64,000 nucleotides of DNA from Aerococcus mictus (GCF_003286595.3 NZ_CP132985.1:744001-808000), one strand, 5' to 3'; shown: positions 45,734-53,019, counted from the stretch's first letter. Program-made: numbers and translations. Notes: generated from the letters alone by a model not told the origin.

Positions 45734-46033
45734 TTGTCCAATAAAATTACTACGAAAGATATTCTTGTAAGAAATATTCCCATTGAATACTTATCAAAGA
45801 TAAAAGAGTATCAAAAAATTTATAAAGAAAAAACAGGACTAACAATTTCACAACAAGATATTCTTTTAGAGATTATTGATCATGGATTTAAAGAAGATCT
45901 GTTTAAAAATCAATTTAATTATTTCTATGAAGATTCAGAAAAAACAAGAGATGAAATTGAAAGTTTGAAATTAGCTATTGAAAAATTAACGGCAAACCTC
46001 GACATGTTGGTCGAGGTTTTGTTGTCTATTTAA
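45734..46033 (+). CDS. Hypothetical 99-residue protein, possibly DNA-binding
   Basis: The protein (TKDILVRNIPIEYLSKIKEY, then LTISQQDILLEIIDHGFKED) has a beta-strand followed by two helices, a pattern like ribbon-helix-helix proteins, then a coiled tail. The start is a TTG 10 bp after AGGTGA. A terminator hairpin is built into its last codons. A relaxosome or regulatory role is possible. Confidence 0.5.
   Translation: MSNKITTKDILVRNIPIEYLSKIKEYQKIYKEKTGLTISQQDILLEIIDHGFKEDLFKNQFNYFYEDSEKTRDEIESLKLAIEKLTANLDMLVEVLLSI
45994..46022 (+). terminator. Terminator embedded in the 3' end of a coding region
   Basis: AAACCTCGAC (45994-46003) pairs with GTCGAGGTTT (46010-46019), followed by TGTTGT. It lies fully inside the final codons of the gene ending at 46033. 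Confidence 0.65.
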
Positions 46034-46062
46034 AATATTTTATTAATAAAGGAAGATAGAAA

Positions 46063-46272
46063 ATGGAAACTTCAAAAGATCAAATTTTAAATATGAAAAG
46101 AATTGTTGCTCGTAAAAAAAATATTCGCCAACGTCTTTTTGTGGAGTTAACTCAAACTGAGTTAGAAATTCAAGAGTATGAAAGAAAAATTAATTACCTA
46201 ACAGAATTAGAAAATAAAAAAGAGAGTATTCAATATAATTATCAACATTCCAATGAAGAACTCGAAAGATAA
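46063..46272 (+). CDS. Hypothetical 69-residue coiled-coil protein
   Basis: METSKDQILNMKRIVARKKN is followed by a charged helix (LTQTELEIQEYERKINYL). It is one small coiled coil with a basic start. An AAAGGAAGA site precedes it. Function unknown. Confidence 0.5.
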   Translation: METSKDQILNMKRIVARKKNIRQRLFVELTQTELEIQEYERKINYLTELENKKESIQYNYQHSNEELER

Positions 46273-46286
46273 AAGGAATGATAACA

Positions 46287-46550
46287 ATGAGTGAACAGTC
46301 ATTGAAAAGAATGAATGATTATCAAGAATATAATGACAAATACGAAGTTAATAATATTTATTTAAATGCGAAACAGATGATTGAATTAATCAATTCAAAT
46401 TTTTTTGGTGAAGATCTTACCTTAGGAAAATTTATTGAGTATGCAATGGAAAATAATTTTAGTCGATGGTTTGTAACGTTATGTGATGAACCTGGTATTT
46501 TAAAAGTTATTGAAACCATTATTAAAGAACGAAAAATTAAAATGAATTAA
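46287..46550 (+). CDS. Hypothetical 87-residue protein
   Basis: The start at 46287 (MSEQSLKRMNDYQEYNDKYE) is preferred because AAAAGGA is 9 bp before it, whereas an ATG at 46278 abuts the site. The rest (LNAKQMIELINSNFFGEDL) appears helical and soluble. No family recognised. It belongs to the cluster of small genes before the oriT candidate. Confidence 0.5.
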   Translation: MSEQSLKRMNDYQEYNDKYEVNNIYLNAKQMIELINSNFFGEDLTLGKFIEYAMENNFSRWFVTLCDEPGILKVIETIIKERKIKMN

Positions 46551-46573
46551 TTTAAAAATATAGGAGTGATCTA

Positions 46574-46846
46574 ATGGATTCAAAACATACTAATAAAAAT
46601 TACGAAAAAGAATTTAGAAAAGAGAATGAAGAAGTAACTAAACTATATAAAATTTTAACTCGAGACATTGAATTAATTGAAGAAAACGTTAAATTAAAAA
46701 AACAGCTAGATGAACAATTAAAAAGAGAGAAAGTTGTTCGTAATGAATTAAGGGTTATTAAGGATTTTAATGATCGACTTTTTAATTATATCAATCAGCA
46801 CTATATAAAAAGTGAGGATAAATATGACGAAGAAGAAATATATTAG
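46574..46846 (+). CDS. Hypothetical 90-residue coiled-coil protein
   Basis: The protein is highly charged and helical throughout (IELIEENVKLKKQLDEQLKR), ending in acidic residues. It overlaps the next gene by 23 bp. Function unknown. Confidence 0.45.
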   Translation: MDSKHTNKNYEKEFRKENEEVTKLYKILTRDIELIEENVKLKKQLDEQLKREKVVRNELRVIKDFNDRLFNYINQHYIKSEDKYDEEEIY

Positions 46847-47168
46847 AAAAAATATTCGAATGTCTGAAGATGAAGTAGAAACTTTGAATGAATTAATTAA
46901 AAAGTTGCCTGTAGAAAATTTTACGGAATTCATTCGTTACTCATTAAATTATTTTTCAAAAACTAAATATGAAAATGAATATAATAAAAAAATACTTCAA
47001 GATATTAGTCGAGATACACAATTAACTTATTTGGTTATGAATGAATATATGAAAATTTTATCAGAAGCACGAAAAAATGATTTTGATATCATAAAGAAAG
47101 AAGTTGAAAATAAATTTGATGAAGATATGAAAGCAAAATTAGTTAAAAAAAATTATAGAACATATTAA
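46824..47168 (+). CDS. MobC-like relaxosome accessory protein (ribbon-helix-helix type)
   Basis: The 114-residue protein begins MTKKKYIRKNIRMSEDEVET and continues LNELIKKLPVENFTEFIRYS. This is a basic beta-strand then two helices as in MobC and other RHH auxiliary proteins. Such proteins bind oriT and help the relaxase nick. It is the last gene before the hairpin-rich oriT candidate, as expected for such a protein. The ATG at 46824 has a GTGAGGA site. Confidence 0.6.
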   Translation: MTKKKYIRKNIRMSEDEVETLNELIKKLPVENFTEFIRYSLNYFSKTKYENEYNKKILQDISRDTQLTYLVMNEYMKILSEARKNDFDIIKKEVENKFDEDMKAKLVKKNYRTY

Positions 47169-47770
47169 TTTTGAAAAAATTTCTGACTAAACTTTAATAA
47201 ATGTATACTGAATCACATGTTTGTACTTAGTACAGCATTTGTACATAATGAATACATAATTTTTCTGTTCTAAGTACACCATATTTATGTATGATGTTGT
47301 TATATCAACGTTTTCATGTATGTTTATTATATGTACAAAAAAATCGATTTGATATCACTTTTATGTACATTTTCTGTCCACCCCCCGCATCCAGCTCCCT
47401 CCTTTGGCTCAGCCAAAGTAAGCAAAATCTAGGTGCTTTAGTACCAGCTTTTGCTATCAGGGATTCCTTATGCTCTTTCAAATAATTGGGACAATTTTTT
47501 GAAATCAGAGGGTCAGGGGTCGGACAGCCACCGCAAATTCATGAAATGGATTTGGACTTGGGTCGAGGGATAAAGTGTCCCCGTGCGAAATCCAACAGGG
47601 CAGGGCGGTTGGTCGAGGGTGTGGGAGAGAAAATCCCACAATTTGCGAAAGCAAATTTCTAATAATTGATTTATAATTTTTTGAAATAGAGAAAATGAAT
47701 TTGAAAGTACGTTTAAAAAATTTAATTCATTCGTAAAAAGTTTTGAGTTGAAAAAATAAATGAGAAAGAT
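47169..47770. other. Candidate origin of transfer: repeat- and hairpin-rich non-coding region
   Basis: The left part (about 47200-47370) is AT-rich with many GTAC and GTAT repeats. The right part (about 47375-47640) is GC-rich against an AT-rich background. It contains a 17-bp palindrome (CTTTGGCT, c, AGCCAAAG at 47402-47418), AGCAAAA/TTTTGCT (47421-47455), TGTGGGA/TCCCACA (47620-47640) and AATTTGC-GAAA-GCAAATT (47640-47657). No gene is present. Position after a MobC-like gene supports oriT. The nick site is not identified. Confidence 0.55.
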
Positions 47771-47869
47771 ATGAATGAAAAAATACTAAGAGATTATTTA
47801 AAAAATTATCCTATTGTTAAGGAAGAATTTCCACTAAAAAAAGCGAGAGTGTTTGAAAAATCAAATTGA
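47771..47869 (+). CDS. Possible 32-residue peptide
   Basis: MNEKILRDYLKNYPIVKEEF and 12 more residues end at 47869, overlapping the next gene by 17 bp. The upstream site (GAGAAAGAT) is weak. It may be a translated leader for the next gene or not a gene at all. Confidence 0.3.
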   Translation: MNEKILRDYLKNYPIVKEEFPLKKARVFEKSN

Positions 47870-48221
47870 AACCTATCAAAAATATTTTACTTACGTTGGA
47901 ATTTTAACTGGAAACAAAAATCTGGAATCAATAGTTAAAAAATATAAGAATAGCTCAATAGGAATTTATACAAAAGAAAAATGTATTCAAAAAGAAAAAT
48001 ATAATGATAGTCATTTAAATAGTTATGCTCAATATCAAATATTGAGAAAAGAAGAACGACATAAATTATATCGACAAATAATTCAAGAGCCGATTCTCTA
48101 TTCTCAATTTACTGAATATGAAAATGTATTTAAAGACTTAGACATACATCTCAATAAAAAAGAATGGTCAAAAATTTTAAATACGTTCCTAATAGAACGG
48201 TATAGAAAAATAATTAGATAG
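47853..48221 (+). CDS. Hypothetical 122-residue protein
   Basis: The protein is basic and rich in Lys, Tyr and Ile (YQKYFTYVGILTGNKNLESI), with no membrane segment. The TTG start at 47853 follows GCGAGAG. It lies directly right of the oriT candidate, where anti-restriction or establishment proteins are common. No family recognised. Confidence 0.5.
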   Translation: MKNQIETYQKYFTYVGILTGNKNLESIVKKYKNSSIGIYTKEKCIQKEKYNDSHLNSYAQYQILRKEERHKLYRQIIQEPILYSQFTEYENVFKDLDIHLNKKEWSKILNTFLIERYRKIIR

Positions 48222-48235
48222 TAAGTTTTAAATTT

Positions 48236-48262
48236 AAGAGGAGTAACTTCCTCTTTTTTTAT
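48236..48262 (+). terminator. Intra-operon terminator
   Basis: AAGAGGA (48236-48242) pairs with TCCTCTT (48249-48255), followed by TTTTATTTT. Confidence 0.7.
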
Positions 48263-48291
48263 TTTAATTTTTATAAGAAAGGATTATAGAA

Positions 48292-48477
48292 ATGATTGTT
48301 TATTGTCAGTCAAAAGATGATAAAGGAAATTTACAAGTTACCAACATTGATGGAAAACAATTTGAAATTACACATGGTAACCCTCGATATTCTCAAGCAT
48401 TAATTTGTTATAACAATGATCTTGCTTTTTCTATTGATGTTAAAGAATTAGAAAGGGTGGATCTAAATGAAAAATAG
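48292..48477 (+). CDS. Hypothetical 61-residue protein
   Basis: MIVYCQSKDDKGNLQVTNID continues as a small beta-rich domain (FEITHGNPRYSQALICYNND). It has AAGAAAGGA before the ATG and overlaps the ArdC-like gene by 11 bp, so translation is coupled. Function unknown. Confidence 0.55.
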   Translation: MIVYCQSKDDKGNLQVTNIDGKQFEITHGNPRYSQALICYNNDLAFSIDVKELERVDLNEK

Positions 48478-49897
48478 AAAAACAACAAAACAAGATCGTC
48501 AACAAAAATTAGATGATGTTTTTACCAAAGTTCACGATGCTGTTGAGAATTATTCAAGCGATCCCAAGGATCTTGCAGATTTTATCAAGTTTAGAAAAGA
48601 GTTTTCACAAAATTATTCGACACGAAATCAAATGCTGATTCACCAACAATATCCAACCGCGTCTAAGGTACAATCTTATAAAAAATGGTTAGATGATGGC
48701 TATCAAGTTCAGAAAGGTCAAAAGGGAATTCGAATCTTAGCTCCTGCTATCCGAAAAGAAATATTCGATGGTAAGCAATCGCTAGGTGGATATCGAGATC
48801 TATCTAAAGAAGATAAAGCGAGATTAAAAAAAGGTGAGTTACGTACTAAGGATGAATTAGTAGGGTTTCGATCTGTTTCTATTTTTGATATTCAACAAAC
48901 AAACGCAGAAGTGGATCAATTGCCTAAATATCTTCAGGATGGGATCATTGAAGGTAATCAAAAGAATGAAGATGAAATTTATGAAGCAATCGATAAGTAT
49001 CGAGAAGCATTAGGTATTGAAAAATTAAAGGAACGTCCTCAAGGTGTCAATGCAGGTGTTAAGGGATGCTATTTTAACTATAAACTAGGATCCGGTGAAG
49101 AAAAACATGCGATATGGCTTGAAGAAAATAATAATATTTCTCAAAAAATTAATGTTTATCTACATGAACTTGGCCACGCACAATTTGAATCGTTTGCTGA
49201 AAAACAACCTAAAGTCCAAAATGAATATCAAGCAGAAATGTTTGCAGGTGTTGTGAGTGAGTATCTTGGCATTGAAAGTAGTCAAGCCAATGCAAAATAC
49301 TTAGAAGCATATTTACAAAACGAACCTGATATGGCAAATCGAGAAGAATTACTAGAACCACTCATTCAATGCATTGAAGAAGCTGTACCTCAGATTGAAA
49401 AACAAATGAATAGTCTAGAGCAAACTCAAGATCAACAAATGGAGAATCAACTTGATGATTACTGGAAAATTAAATGGAATGAATCGAGTCAACGCTATTC
49501 AAAAGACTATGAAGGACAAATTGTTGACAAGGAAGTATTAGATGAGCTAGTTGAATTGGATACACGCCTACAATTACACAATAAAATTTTAGGTTTTGTT
49601 GATCCTGTTAATGAAAGGAATATGACAACAGAATATGAAGGGTATCATAAGTTTAAGCTAGAACATATTGAAGACGGACAAACTATTGAAGAAGTTAGAG
49701 TAGATATGGGAGATGGGTGCCTTGTTAATGAGGGGATGTTTACTTCTTTATATGAGGCAATAGGTGAAAAATATCAACCTTTGTCACAAGAAAAAATCGA
49801 ATCGATTAGGGATGAACTAGAAATAGAACGTGAAGAAAATCCTCCCATATCATGGGAAGATGCTCAGGCATTAGCACAATACGAATTAGAAATTTAG
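48467..49897 (+). CDS. ArdC-like antirestriction protein with zinc-metallopeptidase motif
   Basis: The 476-residue protein has an ArdC-type N-terminal ssDNA-binding domain (about 10-130, FSQNYSTRNQMLIHQQYPTA and GYQVQKGQKGIRIL). A central metallopeptidase-like domain carries HELGH (His233 to His237) and a downstream acidic helix (YQAEMFAGVVSEYLG). An acidic C-terminal region (about 325-476) follows. ArdC-type proteins bind incoming ssDNA and protect it from restriction. The position just beyond the oriT candidate places it among the first genes to enter a recipient if transfer proceeds rightward. Confidence 0.8.
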   Translation: MKNRKTTKQDRQQKLDDVFTKVHDAVENYSSDPKDLADFIKFRKEFSQNYSTRNQMLIHQQYPTASKVQSYKKWLDDGYQVQKGQKGIRILAPAIRKEIFDGKQSLGGYRDLSKEDKARLKKGELRTKDELVGFRSVSIFDIQQTNAEVDQLPKYLQDGIIEGNQKNEDEIYEAIDKYREALGIEKLKERPQGVNAGVKGCYFNYKLGSGEEKHAIWLEENNNISQKINVYLHELGHAQFESFAEKQPKVQNEYQAEMFAGVVSEYLGIESSQANAKYLEAYLQNEPDMANREELLEPLIQCIEEAVPQIEKQMNSLEQTQDQQMENQLDDYWKIKWNESSQRYSKDYEGQIVDKEVLDELVELDTRLQLHNKILGFVDPVNERNMTTEYEGYHKFKLEHIEDGQTIEEVRVDMGDGCLVNEGMFTSLYEAIGEKYQPLSQEKIESIRDELEIEREENPPISWEDAQALAQYELEI

Positions 49898-49915
49898 TTA
49901 AAATGGGGTAAAACA

Positions 49916-50464
49916 ATGAATAAATATAAATCGCAAAAAATTGCTTATAACGATATTTCTTATCTAATTCCAAACGAATATGTTGTTTTTGATTTAGAAA
50001 CAACTGGATTAGATTTTAGTAGTAAAATCATTCAATTATCAGCAGTTCATTTTAGAAATGGATCAGAAATTGATCATTTTGATCATTTGATAAATCCGAA
50101 AACTAAAATACCAGATATTATTACTGAAATAACAGGAATTACCGAATCAGATGTCATTAATGAACCAACAATTGATGATGTTATTGATGATTTTGTAACA
50201 TTTATTGGTGACTTAACTATTGCTGGATATAATAGTAAAAAATTTGATATACAAATGTTAAAGGCGAATACAGATATCGATTTATCTAAACATCCACAAT
50301 TAGATGTATTAGAACTAGCAAGAATGAGTCCAATTTATCTATATAATTATAAATTAACAACGATTAAAGCTTATTATGGCATTCAAAATAAAGCGCATGA
50401 TAGTCTAAATGATTCTAGAGCAACTGCATTAGTATTAGAAAAATTTAGAGCAAGTGAATATTAG
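49916..50464 (+). CDS. DnaQ-like DEDDh 3'-5' exonuclease
   Basis: The 182-residue protein has the exonuclease I motif FDLETTG (Asp26, Glu28), motif II around AGYNSKKFDIQML and motif III HDSLNDSRATALV, the full DEDDh set. It is similar to PolC/epsilon proofreading domains acting alone. It follows the ArdC-like gene by 18 bp and could process DNA ends during establishment. Its substrate is not known. Confidence 0.88.
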   Translation: MNKYKSQKIAYNDISYLIPNEYVVFDLETTGLDFSSKIIQLSAVHFRNGSEIDHFDHLINPKTKIPDIITEITGITESDVINEPTIDDVIDDFVTFIGDLTIAGYNSKKFDIQMLKANTDIDLSKHPQLDVLELARMSPIYLYNYKLTTIKAYYGIQNKAHDSLNDSRATALVLEKFRASEY

Positions 50465-50524
50465 GAATATGAAGTTATAAACTTAATGAAAAATACAATT
50501 GATCATGGTATAATTGAGTTGTGG

Positions 50525-50540
50525 AACGTTAGGATCGTGT
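50525..50540. repeat. Direct repeat of the par locus (antitoxin copy)
   Basis: AACGTTAGGATCGTGT is repeated perfectly at 50709-50724, which covers the toxin start region. Confidence 0.8.
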
Positions 50541-50553
50541 CCATTTATAACAC

Positions 50554-50590
50554 AACACCCCTTGAAGAGGTTGCTTCAAGGGGTGTTTTT
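50554..50590. terminator. Bidirectional terminator shared by toxin and antitoxin RNAs
   Basis: AACACCCCTTGAAG (50554-50567) pairs perfectly with CTTCAAGGGGTGTT (50574-50587), followed by TTT. It lies between two convergent transcripts. Confidence 0.85.
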
Positions 50591-50638
50591 GTCACTCAGA
50601 GGTGGGTATGAGCGTGTGTGGTTAATGGGCTAATAAGA

Positions 50639-50731
50639 TTATTGCTTCTTGTTTAACCACCAAGAAAATAACTCAATGAGTATTCCCACAATTAGTGGTG
50701 CAATAATCAACGTTAGGATCGTGTTAATCAA
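50639..50731 (-). CDS. Fst-family small membrane toxin (type I toxin-antitoxin)
   Basis: The 30-residue peptide reads (L)INTILTLIIAPLIVGILI then ELFSWWLNKKQ. It shows the Fst hallmarks: a single hydrophobic helix with the IIAP.IVG motif and a charged, polar tail. Fst toxins insert in the membrane and kill or arrest cells that lose the locus. The start is a TTG with a GGGAGGTG site. In the mRNA the site is held in a 5' stem (CTCCC with GGGAG, about 50745-50760), as known for fst RNA I. Confidence 0.8.
   Translation of the reverse strand: MINTILTLIIAPLIVGILIELFSWWLNKKQ
50709..50724. repeat. Direct repeat of the par locus (toxin copy)
   Basis: A perfect 16-bp copy of 50525-50540, located within the first codons of the toxin gene. 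Pairing with RNA II here would block toxin translation. Confidence 0.8.
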
Positions 50732-50779
50732 AAATAACACCTCCCTTCTCGGGAGTTAGCCCTAATAGAAATTATATCA

Positions 50780-50788
50780 TAGTGGATA
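50780..50788 (-). promoter_or_regulatory. Extended -10 promoter of the toxin mRNA
   Basis: The minus strand reads TGATATAAT close to 50780-50788, about 50 bp upstream of the toxin start. Positions are read by eye and may be off by a base or two. Confidence 0.5.
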
Positions 50789-50864
50789 AAGGACTATTAA
50801 GCATGTATTATAGCTATAAAGTATAAAATAAAAGTTGCTGAAGTTATAATATGCAGGTGAGAGA

Positions 50865-51614
50865 ATGATAATTACTAACAGACTACTTGAAGAAAAGAAA
50901 ACTAAATTTTCTGGTGGACTTTATGATTGGACTCAATATAAATTTGCGTATAACTCATCTAAGATTGAAGGAACACTTTTAAGTGAGTATCAAACACGGT
51001 TAATGTATGAAACCAAGAAAATTAAATTTTCTAATGAAACTGCTATAGAAATTGATGATTTAATAGAGGTTCAGAATCATTTTAAATGTTTTGATTTTAT
51101 TTTAGAAAACTATGAAGAAGAGTTAAGTCATGAATATATTAAAAAGTTACATAGCCTACTTAAATCAGGCATCTCATCCGATCAGAGCTACTTAATGCCT
51201 GTTGGAAATTATAAAACCTTTGATAATGAAGTTGGTTATGTTCAAACATCACCTGCTGAACGGACTGAGGATGATATGACTAGTTTATTGTTAGGTTATA
51301 ACTATAAAAGTCATAAATCTTTAGAAGATATTGTCGATTTTCATGTCCAATTTGAAACAATTCATCCTTTTGCTGATGGAAATGGGCGTGTAGGAAGATT
51401 GATTATGTTTAAAGAATGTCTAGCTAACGATATAATTCCTTTTGTAATAAGGGTTGAAGTTGGACTTGACTATAGAGAATCTTTAGATGATTATCGCAAT
51501 GGTGACAAAGGTCGCTTGCTTAATATAGTTGAATCAGAGCAAAATATTTATTTAAATAAATGTATCGATTTAAGAATCATTGACCCTGACCAGCAATATG
51601 ACCTTGAAAGATAA
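50865..51614 (+). CDS. Fic-domain protein with N-terminal inhibitory motif
   Basis: The 249-residue protein carries the Fic motif HPFADGNGRVGR (His167 catalytic). Its N-terminal helix has SSKIEGT, matching the class II inhibitory motif (S/T)xxxE(G/N) that blocks the ATP site. Fic enzymes AMPylate or otherwise modify proteins, and many serve as toxins or stress regulators. Here inhibition appears intramolecular, so no separate antitoxin is expected. The ATG follows CAGGTGAGAG. A terminator follows directly. Confidence 0.88.
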   Translation: MIITNRLLEEKKTKFSGGLYDWTQYKFAYNSSKIEGTLLSEYQTRLMYETKKIKFSNETAIEIDDLIEVQNHFKCFDFILENYEEELSHEYIKKLHSLLKSGISSDQSYLMPVGNYKTFDNEVGYVQTSPAERTEDDMTSLLLGYNYKSHKSLEDIVDFHVQFETIHPFADGNGRVGRLIMFKECLANDIIPFVIRVEVGLDYRESLDDYRNGDKGRLLNIVESEQNIYLNKCIDLRIIDPDQQYDLER

Positions 51615-51634
51615 ACTAAATAAGTATTAATAAA

Positions 51635-51666
51635 AAGGCTTTCCGTTAAAAGAAAGCCTTTTCTTT
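51635..51666 (+). terminator. Intrinsic terminator of the Fic gene
   Basis: AAGGCTTTC (51635-51643) pairs with GAAAGCCTT (51652-51660), followed by TTCTTT. Confidence 0.75.
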
Positions 51667-51677
51667 ATGCATTAAAA

Positions 51678-51736
51678 AAAGGAATTGCCTACACTTATGA
51701 CACATTCAAGATATGTGCTACCTGTACAATTCCTTT
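51678..51736 (+). ncRNA. Structured RNA repeat A (candidate type III antitoxin unit)
   Basis: The outer stem is AAAGGAATTG (51678-51687) with CAATTCCTTT (51727-51736). The inner stem is CACAT (51701-51705) with ATGTG (51713-51717), with a TCAAG loop that can pair with upstream CTT (possible pseudoknot). It shares the frame GCCT.C, CTTATG, inner stem, TCAAG, TACCTGTA with the next two copies. Confidence 0.65.
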
Positions 51737-51740
51737 GCTC

Positions 51741-51804
51741 ATTAATAAGATACCTTCTCTAGTGGAGTAACTCGAAGTGTACTCTGCTTGTATATCTTAT
51801 TAAT
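51741..51804 (+). ncRNA. Structured RNA repeat B (candidate type III antitoxin unit)
   Basis: The outer stem is a perfect 12-bp ATTAATAAGATA (51741-51752) with TATCTTATTAAT (51793-51804). The inner stem is GAGTA (51765-51769) with TACTC (51780-51784). Loop GAAG can pair with upstream CTTC. The sequence differs from copies A and C while the fold is kept. Confidence 0.65.
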
Positions 51805-51810
51805 AAAAAA

Positions 51811-51865
51811 AGAGGATGCCTTACCTTATGGAACAGTCAAGGCCTGTTCTGCCTGTACATCCTCT
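51811..51865 (+). ncRNA. Structured RNA repeat C (candidate type III antitoxin unit)
   Basis: The outer stem is AGAGGATG (51811-51818) with CATCCTCT (51858-51865). The inner stem is GAACAG (51831-51836) with CTGTTC (51844-51849). Loop AAGG can pair with upstream CCTT. It ends 28 bp before the toxin-like start codon. Confidence 0.65.
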
Positions 51866-51893
51866 AATAATATATTAAGGGAGGACTCAAAAA

Positions 51894-52985
51894 ATGTCAA
51901 CCTATAAGACAGTTCTTATTAAACCTGAATTTATAGCTGAGACAGTTATGAGGACAGGTAGCGAACAATTATTAGAGAAAGATTCGAGAAGCTATGTGGG
52001 ATTATATAACGAAAAGGAGAACTGGTATATTCCTTTACGCTCAAAATTAAGTATAAAAAGTCCGAAAGGTTCACATTATGCAACGCCTTTTAATACAACA
52101 AATCCTCATTTTATACGTCCAGGATTAGATTTTCAAAAAGCGTTATATGTTCCTAAAGATAAAATTGTAGAAATTAGGAATACTTTGCCCTATGAACAGA
52201 ATCAATTTATTTTAGAGCACCAAGAAGATATCCAAGACAAGTTTGAAGAATATGTATTATCTACTGAAGAATTAGATCGAAAATCAACCGAATTTCTGTT
52301 CTCTACCGTTCCCTTGTTTCCAGAAGGTGTTGAACGCATTAAAGAAAAGCATTTAAAAGATTTAACCATTGATTTTAATCAAGAGCTATATGATGATCCT
52401 ACAATTTCCGAAGGTGGTATTAGCTATCAAGGCGAAACGTTAGAACATTTCATGGATGATGTTGGTCTAACTAAAGAAACACCTTTAGATGAAATCAATA
52501 AAACACTTCAAGAATGCGGTATTCAACCCATAGATTATGGAAAAACAGACCAAAACGTTACAAATAGAAAGGAAGATAAAAATATAATGGAGACAACAAT
52601 TGAAAATTATAAAGGTGAGGAAGTACCAGTAGTACTTGAAGTCCACCAATATGCTGCAAACGAAACCTTAGCGCTTTACGCTAATGAAAAAGATACAGGT
52701 GAATTGTACACGGAATTAACGACTTATGGGGCACAATTTCGTAATAACGAAGGGGAAGGAGTCACTCACCTTGCCTTGCGTAGTGATAAGCCTGAATATA
52801 AAGCAGCTTTAGAAAAAATTGGCTTCTTAGAAGTTCCGTATCCCTTTTATCAAGATCCTAAAGGGAACATAACTGTTGATTATTATGATTTAAGTGACGA
52901 GGCGATTCAATTTTGCAATGGAGAGATTGCTAAGCAACAAGGAATTGATCAATATCAAAATTATGACGATGAGTTGGAACTATAA
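51894..52985 (+). CDS. ToxN/AbiQ-like toxin domain fused to a second domain
   Basis: The 363-residue protein has an N-terminal domain (about 1-125) with the ToxN/AbiQ pattern. SYVGLYNEKENWYIPLRSKL corresponds to the (F/Y)xGI...YxxPLxSxK core, GLDFQKALYVP follows, and YEQNQFILEHQEDIQDKFEE matches the C-terminal helix. A linker and a C-terminal domain (about 232-345) resembling DUF4313-type ICE proteins follow. An internal ATG at 52587 with an AAAGGAAG site could make the C-terminal part alone. ToxN proteins are endoribonucleases inhibited by tandem RNA repeats, as found just upstream. A GGGAGGA site precedes the ATG. The call is motif-based. Confidence 0.6.
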   Translation: MSTYKTVLIKPEFIAETVMRTGSEQLLEKDSRSYVGLYNEKENWYIPLRSKLSIKSPKGSHYATPFNTTNPHFIRPGLDFQKALYVPKDKIVEIRNTLPYEQNQFILEHQEDIQDKFEEYVLSTEELDRKSTEFLFSTVPLFPEGVERIKEKHLKDLTIDFNQELYDDPTISEGGISYQGETLEHFMDDVGLTKETPLDEINKTLQECGIQPIDYGKTDQNVTNRKEDKNIMETTIENYKGEEVPVVLEVHQYAANETLALYANEKDTGELYTELTTYGAQFRNNEGEGVTHLALRSDKPEYKAALEKIGFLEVPYPFYQDPKGNITVDYYDLSDEAIQFCNGEIAKQQGIDQYQNYDDELEL

Positions 52986-53019
52986 ACGCTCCTGCTCATT
53001 TTTTATTTAGAGAGGTGTT

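Larger units (their letters stand above)
50509..50592 (+). ncRNA. Antitoxin RNA II of the Fst/par-type locus
   Basis: An extended -10 (TGGTATAAT, 50506-50514) starts a rightward transcript of about 70 nt. It contains the direct repeat AACGTTAGGATCGTGT (50525-50540) and ends in the terminator at 50554-50590. The repeat is identical to one inside the toxin gene start (50709-50724) on the opposite transcript, so the two RNAs can pair there and at the shared terminator. This is the known par architecture. Confidence 0.75.

Noticed and set aside
47291..47485. Open frame across the oriT candidate
   Set aside because: No ribosome-binding site, odd composition, and it crosses several inverted repeats. 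It looks like a chance frame in a non-coding region.
51678..51865. The three RNA repeats as simple intrinsic terminators
   Set aside because: None is followed by a T-run. Each has a second internal stem and conserved unpaired segments, which terminators do not need.
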